DNA of 64,000 nt from CAVWGP01 sp963754645 (GTDB lineage Bacteria > Pseudomonadota > Alphaproteobacteria > Bin65), in NCBI GenBank assembly GCA_963754645.1, contig CAVWGP010000004.1, positions 1,054,001-1,118,000 on the forward strand, written 5' to 3'. The notes under the pieces were generated by a model. The model was given only the letters and a program-made list of their open reading frames with translations. It made no database searches and was not told the origin of the DNA. A program made the position numbers and the translations under genes. Of the stretch, positions 1 to 6,955 are shown piece by piece. Position 1 is the first letter of the stretch. The number at the start of each line of letters is the position of its first letter.

Positions 1-156
1 ACGATGAATTTGAACAGGAGACGGGAGACGGGGAGGAGGGTCATGGCGCGCGACGCGCGCACAAAGAAACAACCCCGCGTCCCTGTAGCCGTTGCCGGTG
101 GCGCGGAATCAGGCGAGGATGCCGGCGGCGGAAAACGATCGAACGGGAGAGTTGCG

Positions 157-1092
157 ATGCGCATTGTCGTTCATGGGCAGCAGGCGTTCGGCAAGGCGGT
201 GCTGGAGGCGCTGTTGGCGCGCAAGGAGAACGTCGTCGGCGTCTATGTGGCGCCGGAAAAGCCGGGGCAGAAGGCCGATCCGTTGAAGGAGGCGGCGCTG
301 GCGGCGAAGCTGCCGGTGTTCCAGCCCAAATCCTACAAGCAGCCCGGCCCGGTGTGGGACGAGTTCAAGGCGTTGAAGCCCGATCTCCAGGTGATGGCGT
401 TCGTGACGCTGATGGTGCCCTCGGGCTTTCTCGGCATTCCGACGCGGGGCTCGATCCAATATCACCCCTCGCTGCTGCCGCTGCATCGCGGGCCCTCGTC
501 GATCAATTGGCCGATCATCCAGGGGCGCGGCGAGACCGGCCTCTCGATCTTCTGGCCCGATGACGGGCTCGATACCGGCCCGATCCTGCTGCAAAAGAAA
601 ACGCCGATCTCGGACGGCAATTCGCTGGGCTCGGTCTATTTCGACCGGCTGTTCCCGATGGGCGTGGCGGCGATGGCCGAGGCTGTCGATCTGGTCAAGG
701 CCGGCACGGCGCCGAGGATCGAGCAGGATCACGCCAAGGCGACCTATGAAGGCTGGTGCACGGCCGACAATGCGCGGATCGATTGGGGCCGCCAGGGCTT
801 CGACATCCACAATCTCGTGCGCGGCTGCAATCCGGCGCCAGGCGCCTGGACCACGCTGGGCGGCAAGAAGCTCCATATTTTCGAGGCGCGGAAAAATCCG
901 GCGCGCGACCCCAAGGGCATCGGCGGCGCCATGGGCCAGGTGATGGAGACCGGCGGCGACGGCTTCACCGTCGCCTGCGCCGACGGCCGCATCCGCGTCA
1001 TGCGCGTGCGCGCCGAAGGCGGGCAGAAGATCGCGGCGGGCGAATTCGCCGCGGCGGGCGGGATCAAGGTCGGCGACAAGCTGGGCGGATAG
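157..1092 (+). CDS. Formyltransferase family protein (Fmt / 10-formyl-THF hydrolase-domain like)
   Basis: Predicted 311-residue folate-dependent formyl transfer or hydrolysis enzyme. The N-terminal formyltransferase fold covers about residues 1-190 and carries HPSLLPLHRG with His103 and DDGLDTGP with Asp139. The C-terminal part (about 200-311) resembles the Fmt C-terminal domain. The position two before the His is Gln rather than the Asn of true methionyl-tRNA formyltransferases, and the motif block looks more like the N-terminal hydrolase domain of 10-formyltetrahydrofolate dehydrogenase. An ATG at position 4 is also in frame, but I chose 157 because a GGGAGAG ribosome site precedes it and the fold starts there with MRIVVHG. 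There is no def or fmt partner nearby, so the substrate is open. Confidence 0.85.
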   Translation: MRIVVHGQQAFGKAVLEALLARKENVVGVYVAPEKPGQKADPLKEAALAAKLPVFQPKSYKQPGPVWDEFKALKPDLQVMAFVTLMVPSGFLGIPTRGSIQYHPSLLPLHRGPSSINWPIIQGRGETGLSIFWPDDGLDTGPILLQKKTPISDGNSLGSVYFDRLFPMGVAAMAEAVDLVKAGTAPRIEQDHAKATYEGWCTADNARIDWGRQGFDIHNLVRGCNPAPGAWTTLGGKKLHIFEARKNPARDPKGIGGAMGQVMETGGDGFTVACADGRIRVMRVRAEGGQKIAAGEFAAAGGIKVGDKLGG

Positions 1093-1109
1093 GGGCGAAA
1101 CGCGCCGTC

Positions 1110-1499
1110 CTAGCCCAGGTAAGCCTTCAACGGCTCCCAATACATTTTGTGCCAGCCGCCTTCGAGATGCGGCGCCTGCTCGGCAGGGAAGCCGGCGTGG
1201 TCGAAAACGAGCTTGGTTTCCTTGCCGTTTTCCTGGAGCTCGAATTTGGCGATCGAATAGACGCCGTCGGGCCAATTGCCGGCGCGCCACGCTTGGACGA
1301 TGCGCTTGTTCGGCACGAGTTCGATATTGCGCCCGGCGATCATGCCGCCGAAACACGAAAACGCGCCGCCGGCCGCGGCCTCGATCGTGGCGGGCGCGCC
1401 GCCGGTGAAGGCGCTGAATTGCTTGGCGTCGGTGAGCGCGGCATAGACGCGCTGCGGATTGGCTTTGATGGTCACTTCCTGATGGATCGATTGCGACAT
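1110..1499 (-). CDS. SRPBCC (AHSA1/START-like) domain protein
   Basis: A 129-residue single-domain SRPBCC protein of the AHSA1 type. It starts MSQSIHQEVTIKANPQRVY and contains the usual N-terminal strand, helix (VYAALTDAKQFSAFTGG) and the C-terminal helix with GGWHKMYWEPLKAYL. The fold makes a hydrophobic cavity; the ligand is unknown. It is transcribed divergently from the arsR-like gene, with a promoter and a perfect operator-like inverted repeat between them, so it is very likely controlled by that regulator. It converges with the formyltransferase gene, 17 bp away. Function beyond the fold is not assigned. Confidence 0.85.
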   Translation of the reverse strand: MSQSIHQEVTIKANPQRVYAALTDAKQFSAFTGGAPATIEAAAGGAFSCFGGMIAGRNIELVPNKRIVQAWRAGNWPDGVYSIAKFELQENGKETKLVFDHAGFPAEQAPHLEGGWHKMYWEPLKAYLG

Positions 1500-1528
1500 G
1501 GCCGGCCTCCGGTTTGATTTCGCGTGCA

Positions 1529-1558
1529 ATACTAAACCGAATGGTTTAGTGTTGTCAA
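1529..1558 (-). promoter_or_regulatory. Promoter of the SRPBCC gene with embedded ArsR-type operator
   Basis: On the minus strand TTGACA (1558-1553) and TAGTAT (1534-1529) are separated by 18 bp. The spacer is filled by a perfect inverted repeat, ACTAAACC-N4-GGTTTAGT (1531-1550). The repeat lies between the divergent SRPBCC gene (start 1499) and the arsR-like gene (start 1572). A repressor dimer on it would cover the promoter. The motif is visible directly; binding by the adjacent regulator is inferred. Confidence 0.7.
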
Positions 1559-1571
1559 TCGAGGTGAGACG

Positions 1572-1917
1572 ATGACCGCGACGCCGCGAGCCCGACCCGC
1601 CGAGCGCCGGCTCGACGATATTTTCCATGCGCTGTCCGACCGCACGCGCCGCGCCATGCTGGCGCGCCTGGCGCGCGGCCCGGCCAATATTTCCGAGCTG
1701 GCGGCGCCATTCGCCATGTCGCTGCCGGCGGTGTCGAAACATCTGCGCGTGCTGGAGCGGGCGCGGCTGGTGGGGCGCAAGATCGACGGCCGCATCCATC
1801 GCTGCTCGCTCGACCCCCGGCCGCTCAAGGATGTCGAGACCTGGCTCGCGCATTACCGCGTCTTCTGGAGCGAGTCGCTCGAACTCCTTGGCCGACTATG
1901 TGGAGCGCGCGGACATG
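1572..1917 (+). CDS. ArsR/SmtB-family transcriptional regulator, frameshifted at its 3' end
   Basis: Winged-helix regulator of about 113 residues. It has RRLDDIFHALSDRTRRAML, then the recognition-helix region ISELAAPFAMSLPAVSKHL and the wing RLVGRKIDGRIHRCSL, ending near FWSESLELL. No metal-binding Cys pair is visible, so it belongs with the non-metal ArsR proteins usually paired with SRPBCC genes. After about 1890 the frame runs into unlikely sequence. Removing one T in CTCCTTGGCC restores LADYVERAD and joins the frame directly to the following SRPBCC protein at 1915. The real product is therefore either a separate ArsR with a lost stop or an ArsR-SRPBCC fusion of about 267 residues. It probably represses the divergent SRPBCC gene through the 1531-1550 repeat. 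Confidence 0.8.
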
Positions 1918-2376
1918 AACGAGCCCGAGCCTCAAGCCGATATCTTGCTGATCGCGCGCCGCCGCATCATGGCGCCGCCGGCGCGCGTGTTCGATGCCTG
2001 GACCGCGCCCGAGCATTTGCGGCGCTGGTGGGGGCCGCGCTCGGTGACGTGCATCGGCGCCGAAATCGACCTGCGCGTCGCCGGGCGCTATCGCATCGGC
2101 AACCGGTTTCCCGACGGCAATATCGTGTGGATCGCCGGCGCCTTCGAGGCGATCGAGCCGGGGCGCAAATTGATCTTCACCTGGGGCATCGAGCCGGACT
2201 TGTCGGGCCGCGAGCGCGTCACGGTCCGGTTCGAGCCCTGTCCCGAAGGCACCAACGTCGTCGTCATCCACGAGCGCATCGCGACGCCGGCGCTGCGCGA
2301 CGGGCACGAAGCCGGCTGGATCGATTGCCTCGCCGGGCTCGCCGGCTATTTCGACGGCACGCCGCGCTCAGCGTGA
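1915..2376 (+). CDS. SRPBCC (AHSA1-like) domain protein
   Basis: A 153-residue AHSA1-like protein beginning MNEPEPQADILLIARRRI. It carries the family signature ARVFDAWTAPEHLRRWWGP near residues 24-42 and ends in a C-terminal helix. It sits immediately downstream of the ArsR domain in a frame one base off, and if a single surplus T near 1892 is an error the two would be fused. ArsR genes paired with AHSA1 genes are common in alphaproteobacteria, and the AHSA1 partner is usually taken as an effector or small-molecule binder. The ligand is not known. It converges with, and overlaps by 9 bp, the minus-strand gene at 2368. Confidence 0.8.
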   Translation: MNEPEPQADILLIARRRIMAPPARVFDAWTAPEHLRRWWGPRSVTCIGAEIDLRVAGRYRIGNRFPDGNIVWIAGAFEAIEPGRKLIFTWGIEPDLSGRERVTVRFEPCPEGTNVVVIHERIATPALRDGHEAGWIDCLAGLAGYFDGTPRSA

Positions 2377-2661
2377 CAGGGCGGCGCGGCGTCCGGCCAC
2401 GGTGAGCTTGAACACCTGCCAATCGGGCTTCACCGGATTGGCGAACCACGGCTCGGTCCAGCCCGCCGCGGCGCAGGCCTGCATCATCACGCGGCTGATC
2501 CGGCGGCCTTCGCGATCGAACAGGGGAAGTTTCCCGCCCGGCTGTTCGAGCCCGCGGCGGAGCCATTCGCGCTGCGCATCGGTGGGTTTTCGGAAATAGT
2601 TTTCATTCGATATTTCCGAATGATACGGCCAATCTTTCAGATTCGATCGGAACGACAGCAT
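2368..2661 (-). CDS. Hypothetical protein, 97 aa
   Basis: Small soluble protein starting MLSFRSNLKDWPYHSEIS, with a strong GGGAGGAG ribosome site eight bases before the chosen ATG. A longer frame starts 21 codons upstream but has no comparable site. It is rich in Trp and Arg, has no signal peptide and no recognised catalytic motif. The central NYFRKPTDAQREWLRRGLEQ looks helical. I do not recognise the family. It overlaps the end of the convergent SRPBCC gene by 9 bp. Confidence 0.55.
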   Translation of the reverse strand: MLSFRSNLKDWPYHSEISNENYFRKPTDAQREWLRRGLEQPGGKLPLFDREGRRISRVMMQACAAAGWTEPWFANPVKPDWQVFKLTVAGRRAALSR

Positions 2662-2787
2662 GGCTCCTCCCGCGGCGCACAATCGATCGTTTTGCATTGC
2701 GAAAGCCGATTGTATGCGCTGCAAACTGAAGCCGTTACACTAGGCGAAGGAGCCGCTAATGTCGATATCGCCGAATAGGGCCGCGCG

Positions 2788-3108
2788 ATGGCGCTGCGTT
2801 TCGTTTACATGACAATGGCCGACCCGGAGCAAGCGCGCCGCATCGGCCGCGCTTTGGTCGAAGAACGCCTGGCGGCTTGCGTCAACATCATTCCGGCGAT
2901 GCAATCGATCTATCGCTGGCAAGGCGCGATCCAAGAGGACGGCGAGACGGTGCTGATCGCGAAGACGACCGCGGCGCTGGTCGAGCGGCTCGCGGCGCGC
3001 GTCTGCGCGTTGCACACCTATTCTGTGCCTTGCGTCGTGGCGCTGCCGATCGACGGCGGCAATCCGGCGTTCCTGCGCTGGATCGGCGAAGAATCCACAG
3101 GCGACTGA
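2788..3108 (+). CDS. cutA: Divalent-cation tolerance protein CutA
   Basis: A 106-residue CutA1 protein, the normal family length. It shows the conserved ERLAACVNIIPAMQSIYRWQ block (residues 26-45), then ETVLIAKT and the C-terminal HTYSVPCVVALPI and NPAFLRWI segments. CutA1 forms a ferredoxin-like trimer in the cytoplasm and has been tied to copper tolerance, though its molecular role is unsettled. It stands alone between unrelated small genes, so the context adds nothing about function. Confidence 0.93.
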   Translation: MALRFVYMTMADPEQARRIGRALVEERLAACVNIIPAMQSIYRWQGAIQEDGETVLIAKTTAALVERLAARVCALHTYSVPCVVALPIDGGNPAFLRWIGEESTGD

Positions 3109-3238
3109 ATCGCCCGCACGCGCTTGTTGCTAATAGAAAATAAACCATGCAGGGACAGCATCGCGTCATAGCGGCGCCGCAATTCCCGATTAACCGAATT
3201 CGGCGATAATACCGGCGCGCGCAAGACAGGAGAGGACG

Positions 3239-3541
3239 ATGGCGAATTGGCGACTGGGTGTTCTCGGCATCGCGGGTGCGGCCATGTCGTCGCTCGCCGT
3301 CCCGGCGGCCGCGCAGACCATGTGGTGGGTCGAAGGCGACCGCTTCTGCGGCGGCTTCAGCAACAATTTCCGCAACAACATCATGTGCGGCGCGCCGCGC
3401 CGCGGCGAGACGCTGCCGAGCTCGACCTTCCGCTACGAGTTCGACACGCCGAGCGTCAATCTCGATCGCCCGCCGCCGCCGCCCGCCGCCGTGGTGCCGC
3501 CACCGGCGCCCGGTACGCGCGCGGCGCCGCGCCGCAACTAG
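3239..3541 (+). CDS. Small secreted protein with Pro-rich tail, unknown function
   Basis: A 100-residue protein with a clear Sec signal peptide (MANWRLGVLGIAGAAMSSL... with likely cleavage after PAAAQ near residue 26). The short mature part is rich in aromatics, Asn and Gly and has two Cys (FCGGFSNNFRNNIMCG) that could pair. The tail is Pro/Ala-rich. AGGAGAGGACG precedes the ATG as a ribosome site. It is probably periplasmic. I do not recognise the family. It is the first of three small genes in a row on this strand. Confidence 0.6.
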   Translation: MANWRLGVLGIAGAAMSSLAVPAAAQTMWWVEGDRFCGGFSNNFRNNIMCGAPRRGETLPSSTFRYEFDTPSVNLDRPPPPPAAVVPPPAPGTRAAPRRN

Positions 3542-3566
3542 CCTGCCGCGTGGCTTGAGGCTCGCG

Positions 3567-3797
3567 ATGCTGCGCCGGAGACTTACGAAGGCGATTTCGT
3601 GGACGACGCTGTTCGGCGGCAAGTCGGGACCGGCGGCCGCGAATTTGGCGGCGAACGCCAATGCAAATCGCGCCGGCACGGTGCGGGCGCGGCTGCATGA
3701 ACCGGTGCCCGCCAATTTCTTTGCGATCAAGCCGACGCGGCGCCAACTCGGCGACTTCATCAAACGCATCACGCGCGGCGCCAAGAAACCCTCATAG
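3567..3797 (+). CDS. Hypothetical protein, 76 aa
   Basis: Possible small basic protein starting MLRRRLTKAISWTTLFGGKSG and ending LGDFIKRITRGAKKPS. The N terminus is amphipathic and the middle is Ala/Asn-rich. It begins 25 bp after the preceding secreted-protein gene, without a strong ribosome site. A longer frame extends upstream across that gene but looks like a shadow. No family is recognised. The call rests only on an intact frame with plausible composition. Confidence 0.35.
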   Translation: MLRRRLTKAISWTTLFGGKSGPAAANLAANANANRAGTVRARLHEPVPANFFAIKPTRRQLGDFIKRITRGAKKPS

Positions 3798-3998
3798 CCG
3801 TGCCGGCCTCGGCGCGACGTGCGCCGCCGCTTGTTTAACCATCTTCGAAGGGCCTCGCGGCGTTCCTCTGTGATGGCCGTCACAGCGCGCGATCACAGCT
3901 TGTGACATAGTCCCCGATGTCGCAACCGCCGCGGGGCGGACAATCAACATGGATGGCGTCTTACCGAACGAGCCTCATCGAGGCCCAAAGGAGAAACC

Positions 3999-4361
3999 AT
4001 GCCCAGCCTGATAAAGACGGGACTGACTGCTCTCGCCCTGATTGCTCTTGCCGGATCGGCCAACGCCGCGGTTCCCCACAAGGGAACGAAAAACACGGCG
4101 CTGAAGGACGATCGCTGCGAGATTCCGAACCGCAAGCTCGACCGCGTTCGCGGCTGCCACGAGAACGCCGGCGTGCGCCGCGCCGCGCGCCGCGTCCAGT
4201 ACGCCAAGCGGCCGCCGATGACGCCGCCGACGACCTACGTCCCGAACGTCACCGATGACCACACGCCCGAGCGCAACAAGAATGAGTACATCGACATGGG
4301 CGAATCGGGCCGTGGCGGCCGCGATGGCGGCACCGGCGGCGAGGCCAACGGCCCCCGCTAA
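3999..4361 (+). CDS. Small secreted protein, unknown function
   Basis: A 120-residue protein behind a strong AAAGGAGAAACC ribosome site. It has a Sec signal peptide (MPSLIKTGLTALALIALAGS, cleavage likely after ANA near residue 23). The mature part is basic and has two Cys about 16 residues apart (DRCEIPNRKLDRVRGCH), followed by a low-complexity Gly/Arg/Asp tail. It is presumably periplasmic. A strong intrinsic terminator follows at 4386, so it is its own transcription unit or the end of one. The 200 bp before it hold no gene that I can see. Confidence 0.65.
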   Translation: MPSLIKTGLTALALIALAGSANAAVPHKGTKNTALKDDRCEIPNRKLDRVRGCHENAGVRRAARRVQYAKRPPMTPPTTYVPNVTDDHTPERNKNEYIDMGESGRGGRDGGTGGEANGPR

Positions 4362-4385
4362 CCCGGCGGTTCGATCGCAGGAAGA

Positions 4386-4420
4386 CGAGGGGACGGCCGC
4401 GCGCCGTCCCCTCGCAATTT
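4386..4420 (+). terminator. Intrinsic terminator after the 3999-4361 gene
   Basis: An 11-bp perfect stem, CGAGGGGACGG (4386-4396) with CCGTCCCCTCG (4404-4414), has a 7-nt loop and is followed by CAATTTT. It lies 24 bp after the stop of the small secreted protein and just before the convergent metY stop. Confidence 0.8.
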
Positions 4421-4430
4421 TCGCGGCCGT

Positions 4431-5749
4431 TTATTCGGCGGCTTTTCGCGCCGACGGTTGAGCGGCTTTGGCCAAGGCCTGATCGAGATCGGCGACAATG
4501 TCCGCCACCAATTCGATGCCGATCGAGAGCCGCACCACGTCAGGCCCGGCGCCGGCGACGACGAGCTGCTCCGGCGTCAACTGCCGGTGCGTCGTCGAAG
4601 CCGGGTGGATGATGAGCGAGCGCGTGTCGCCGATATTGGCGAGATGGCTGAACAGCTCGACGCTCTCGACGACGGCGACGCCGGCTTGGTAGCCGCCCTT
4701 GACGCCGAAGGTAAAGACCGAGCCCGCGCCCTTGGGCAGGTATTTTTTCGCCAGGGCTTTGTACGGGCTCGAAGCAAGTCCGGCATAGGAAACCCAAGCC
4801 ACATGCTGGTGCTTTTCGAGCCACTCGGCGACCTGCTGCGCGTTGGCGCAATGGCGCTCCATGCGTAGCGACAGCGTCTCGACGCCTTGCAGCGTGATCC
4901 AGGCGTTCATCGGCTGCTGGCACGGGCCGAGATCGCGCAAGCCCACGGCATGGCCGTACACCGTGTAGCCGAGCGGGCCGAAAGTCTCGGCGAAGGTGAG
5001 GCCGTGATATTCCGGCGCCGGGCTCGTCATGCTGGGAAATTTGGCCTTGTTCTTGAACCAATCGAACTTGCCGGAATCGATCACGGCGCCGCCGATCGCG
5101 CTGCCGTTGCCGGAAATGAACTTGGTCGTCGAATGCACGACGATGTCGGCGCCCCAATCGAGCGGGCGGCACAGATAGGGCGTCGCCATCGTGTTGTCGA
5201 CGATGAGCGGCACGCCGGCGTCCTTGGCGATCTTGGCGACGGCTTCGAGATCGACCACGACGCCGCCGGGATTGGCCGAGACTTCTCGACGAAGATCGCG
5301 CGCGTCTTGTCGGTCAGCGCCTTGCGGAAGTTCTCGGGCTTTTCGGGATCGACGAAGATCGTGTTCCAGCCGAATTTCTTGAAGCTGTGGCGCATCTGGT
5401 TGATCGATCCGCCATAAAGCTTGTTGGCGGCGATCAATTCGAGGCCGGGCGCCATCAACGGAAACAGCGCCAAGATTTGCGCCGCATGACCCGAACTCGT
5501 CGCCGTGGCACCCAGGCCGTTCTCAAGCGAGGCGAGGCGTTCCTCGAGCACGGCGACCGTCGGATTGGTCAGCCGCGAATAGATGAAACCGGGACGCTGC
5601 AGGTTGAACAACGAGGCCGCATGGTCCGCATCGTCGAACACGAAGGACGTCGTCTGGTAGATCGGCGTGTTGCGCGCGCCGGTAGTGGGATCGGGCGCGG
5701 CGCCGGCATGGAGCTGGCGCGTTTCGAATCCCATCTGCTTGTCGGCCAT
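4431..5749 (-). CDS. metY: O-acetylhomoserine sulfhydrylase-type PLP enzyme, frameshifted near 5280
   Basis: Cys/Met-metabolism PLP enzyme of about 438 residues, predicted to make homocysteine from O-acetylhomoserine and sulfide. It starts MADKQMGFETRQLHAG and has YQTTSFVFDD, YSRLTNPTVAVLEERLA, the Asp block PLIVDNTMATPYLCRPL and the PLP-lysine region VVHSTTKFISGNG, ending with SIGIELVADIVADLDQAL. The frame breaks at about 5275-5295, just after DKTRAIFVE. A length change of one missing or two surplus bases is needed to reach the SANPGG-like segment and continue. Everything on both sides is intact. The CoA-binding gene sits 4 bp upstream, so the two form an operon. metZ-type enzymes are an alternative, but the length favours the OAH group. 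Confidence 0.85.
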
Positions 5750-5753
5750 CGGT

Positions 5754-6233
5754 CTAACCCTTTCGTCGCTTGCTGCTGATCACGCCGGAGTTGAAACCGC
5801 CCCAGCTCAGCTCGCCGTAAAGGCGGGAATATTCGATCTTGGGGCAGCGATTCATGATGCAGGTCAGACCGGCGGCCTCGGCGGATTTCGCGGCCTCGTC
5901 GTTGCGCACGCCGATCTGCATCCATACGATTTTGGCGCCTTTCTTGACGGCCTCGTCCGCGATCGCGCCGGCTTCCTCGGAATTGCGGAAAATATCGACC
6001 ATGTCGACGCCGTGCGGGATCTCGGCCAGGCTGGCATAGACCTTTTCGCCCAGGATTTCGGTGCCCGCTTCCTTGGGATTGACGGGCACGATGCGGAAGC
6101 CCTTGGCCTGCAGGTATTTCATGACGAAGAAGCTCGGCCGGTTCCAATTCGCGCTCGCGCCGACCACGGCGATGACGCGCACGCGGCCCAGCGTGTCCTT
6201 GAGGAATTCGTCGGTGTAGGCGTCGTGATTCAT
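5754..6233 (-). CDS. CoA-binding (YccU-like) protein
   Basis: A 159-residue CoA_binding_2 protein. The Rossmann-type start VIAVVGASANWNRPSFFVMKYLQAKGFRI is followed by VNPKE and KKGAKIVWMQIGVRNDEAAKSAEAAGL, then the C-terminal MNRCPKIEYSRL. Proteins of this family bind CoA or nucleotide in vitro, but their role is unknown. It is the first gene of an operon with the sulfhydrylase gene, 4 bp apart. That pairing is frequent in alphaproteobacteria and hints at a link to sulfur amino acid metabolism. It is divergent from the mazE-like gene. Confidence 0.85.
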   Translation of the reverse strand: MNHDAYTDEFLKDTLGRVRVIAVVGASANWNRPSFFVMKYLQAKGFRIVPVNPKEAGTEILGEKVYASLAEIPHGVDMVDIFRNSEEAGAIADEAVKKGAKIVWMQIGVRNDEAAKSAEAAGLTCIMNRCPKIEYSRLYGELSWGGFNSGVISSKRRKG

Positions 6234-6295
6234 GCGCGGGTTATGCGGGAACTCGCCCGGCGTCGCAAGGGACGGCGAAGACGAGGCGTCCGGAC

Positions 6296-6331
6296 TTGCA
6301 AAGGCGCTGCGATGTAATTACAATGTAAATC
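6296..6331 (+). promoter_or_regulatory. Promoter and palindromic operator of the mazE/mazF-like pair
   Basis: TTGCAA (6296-6301) and TACAAT (6319-6324) are 17 bp apart. A perfect palindrome TGTAATTACA (6313-6322) overlaps the -10 box, and a second, partly overlapping repeat (ATTACA-A-TGTAAAT) follows. MazE-type antitoxins usually repress their own operon from such sites; binding here is inferred. Confidence 0.6.
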
Positions 6332-6351
6332 CATTTTCGGACCAGGAACCG

Positions 6352-6711
6352 ATGCGGCTGAAGATCATTCGAATTGGCAATTCACGCGGCGTCCGCCTGC
6401 CGCGTTCGATCTTGAAGCAATGCGGCATTCGCGACGCTGTCGACATGACGCTCGTCGGAAACCGGATCGCCTTGACGCCGACGAAGCGGACGTTGCGCGA
6501 GGGCTGGAGCGAAGACGCCAAGCGGGCGGCAGCCGCGGGCGACGACAAGCCTTTGTGGCCGGATGCAATGAGCCACAGTTTCGACGAAGAAGAATGGTCT
6601 TGGCCGGAGGCAGCCGATGAAGCGCTTCGAAGTATACCTCGTCGCCCTCGATCCGGTACGCGGCGCGGAAATGGCAAAAACCCGGCCTTGCGTCGTCGCA
6701 TCGCCCGATGA
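6352..6711 (+). CDS. mazE: AbrB/MazE-family antitoxin-like protein
   Basis: SpoVT/AbrB-type DNA-binding protein starting MRLKIIRIGNSRGVRLPRSI, the typical swapped-hairpin N terminus. The antitoxin tail includes SFDEEEWSW around residues 78-86, which is where many homologues end. Here the frame stays open for another 33 codons and overlaps mazF by 95 bp, giving 119 residues. A stop in a neighbouring frame at 6618-6620 overlaps the mazF start, so a small indel or a genuine extension is possible. It should neutralise the MazF-like protein encoded next and repress the shared promoter at the palindrome near 6313. I rejected the longer upstream start at 6232 because the family start is at 6352. Confidence 0.75.
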   Translation: MRLKIIRIGNSRGVRLPRSILKQCGIRDAVDMTLVGNRIALTPTKRTLREGWSEDAKRAAAAGDDKPLWPDAMSHSFDEEEWSWPEAADEALRSIPRRPRSGTRRGNGKNPALRRRIAR

Positions 6712-6943
6712 GCTCAATCCGCATTTGCGAACCGTCGTTGTCGTGCCGTTGACCAGTGTCAAGCGGCGTTATCGATATCGGCCGGATTTGCGCTTTGCCA
6801 ATGTCGATGGACAGCTTGCGATCGATCAGTTGAGGGTCGTGGACAAGTCGCGTCTGGTCCGACGGGTGGGACGCCTTGCAACGTTGGACGCGCGCAGGCT
6901 AACGGACGCCCTCGTCGAATTTTTCCGGCACGACGAATTCTGA
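6617..6943 (+). CDS. mazF: MazF/PemK-family toxin (endoribonuclease)
   Basis: A 108-residue PemK/MazF-like protein beginning MKRFEVYLVALDPVRGAEMAKTRPCVVASPDELN, the canonical N terminus including the GxExxKTRP motif. It continues with VVVPLTS and GQLAIDQLRVVDKSRLVRRVG. Family members cleave mRNA, and the conserved Arg (KTRP) and the Ser/Thr of VPLTS are catalytic-loop residues. A GGAGG ribosome site precedes the ATG. It forms a type II pair with the overlapping mazE-like gene. Confidence 0.88.
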   Translation: MKRFEVYLVALDPVRGAEMAKTRPCVVASPDELNPHLRTVVVVPLTSVKRRYRYRPDLRFANVDGQLAIDQLRVVDKSRLVRRVGRLATLDARRLTDALVEFFRHDEF

Positions 6944-6955
6944 CGCGCCTTTTAT

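Noticed and set aside
109..1356. Long minus-strand frame over the formyltransferase gene
   Set aside because: It is Arg/Ala-rich shadow sequence of a high-GC gene, with no family motif and opposite a well-supported gene.
3258..3797. Long frame starting inside the secreted-protein gene at 3239
   Set aside because: Its first 100 codons are Arg/Ser-rich shadow; only the last 77 codons from 3567 are kept as a weak call.
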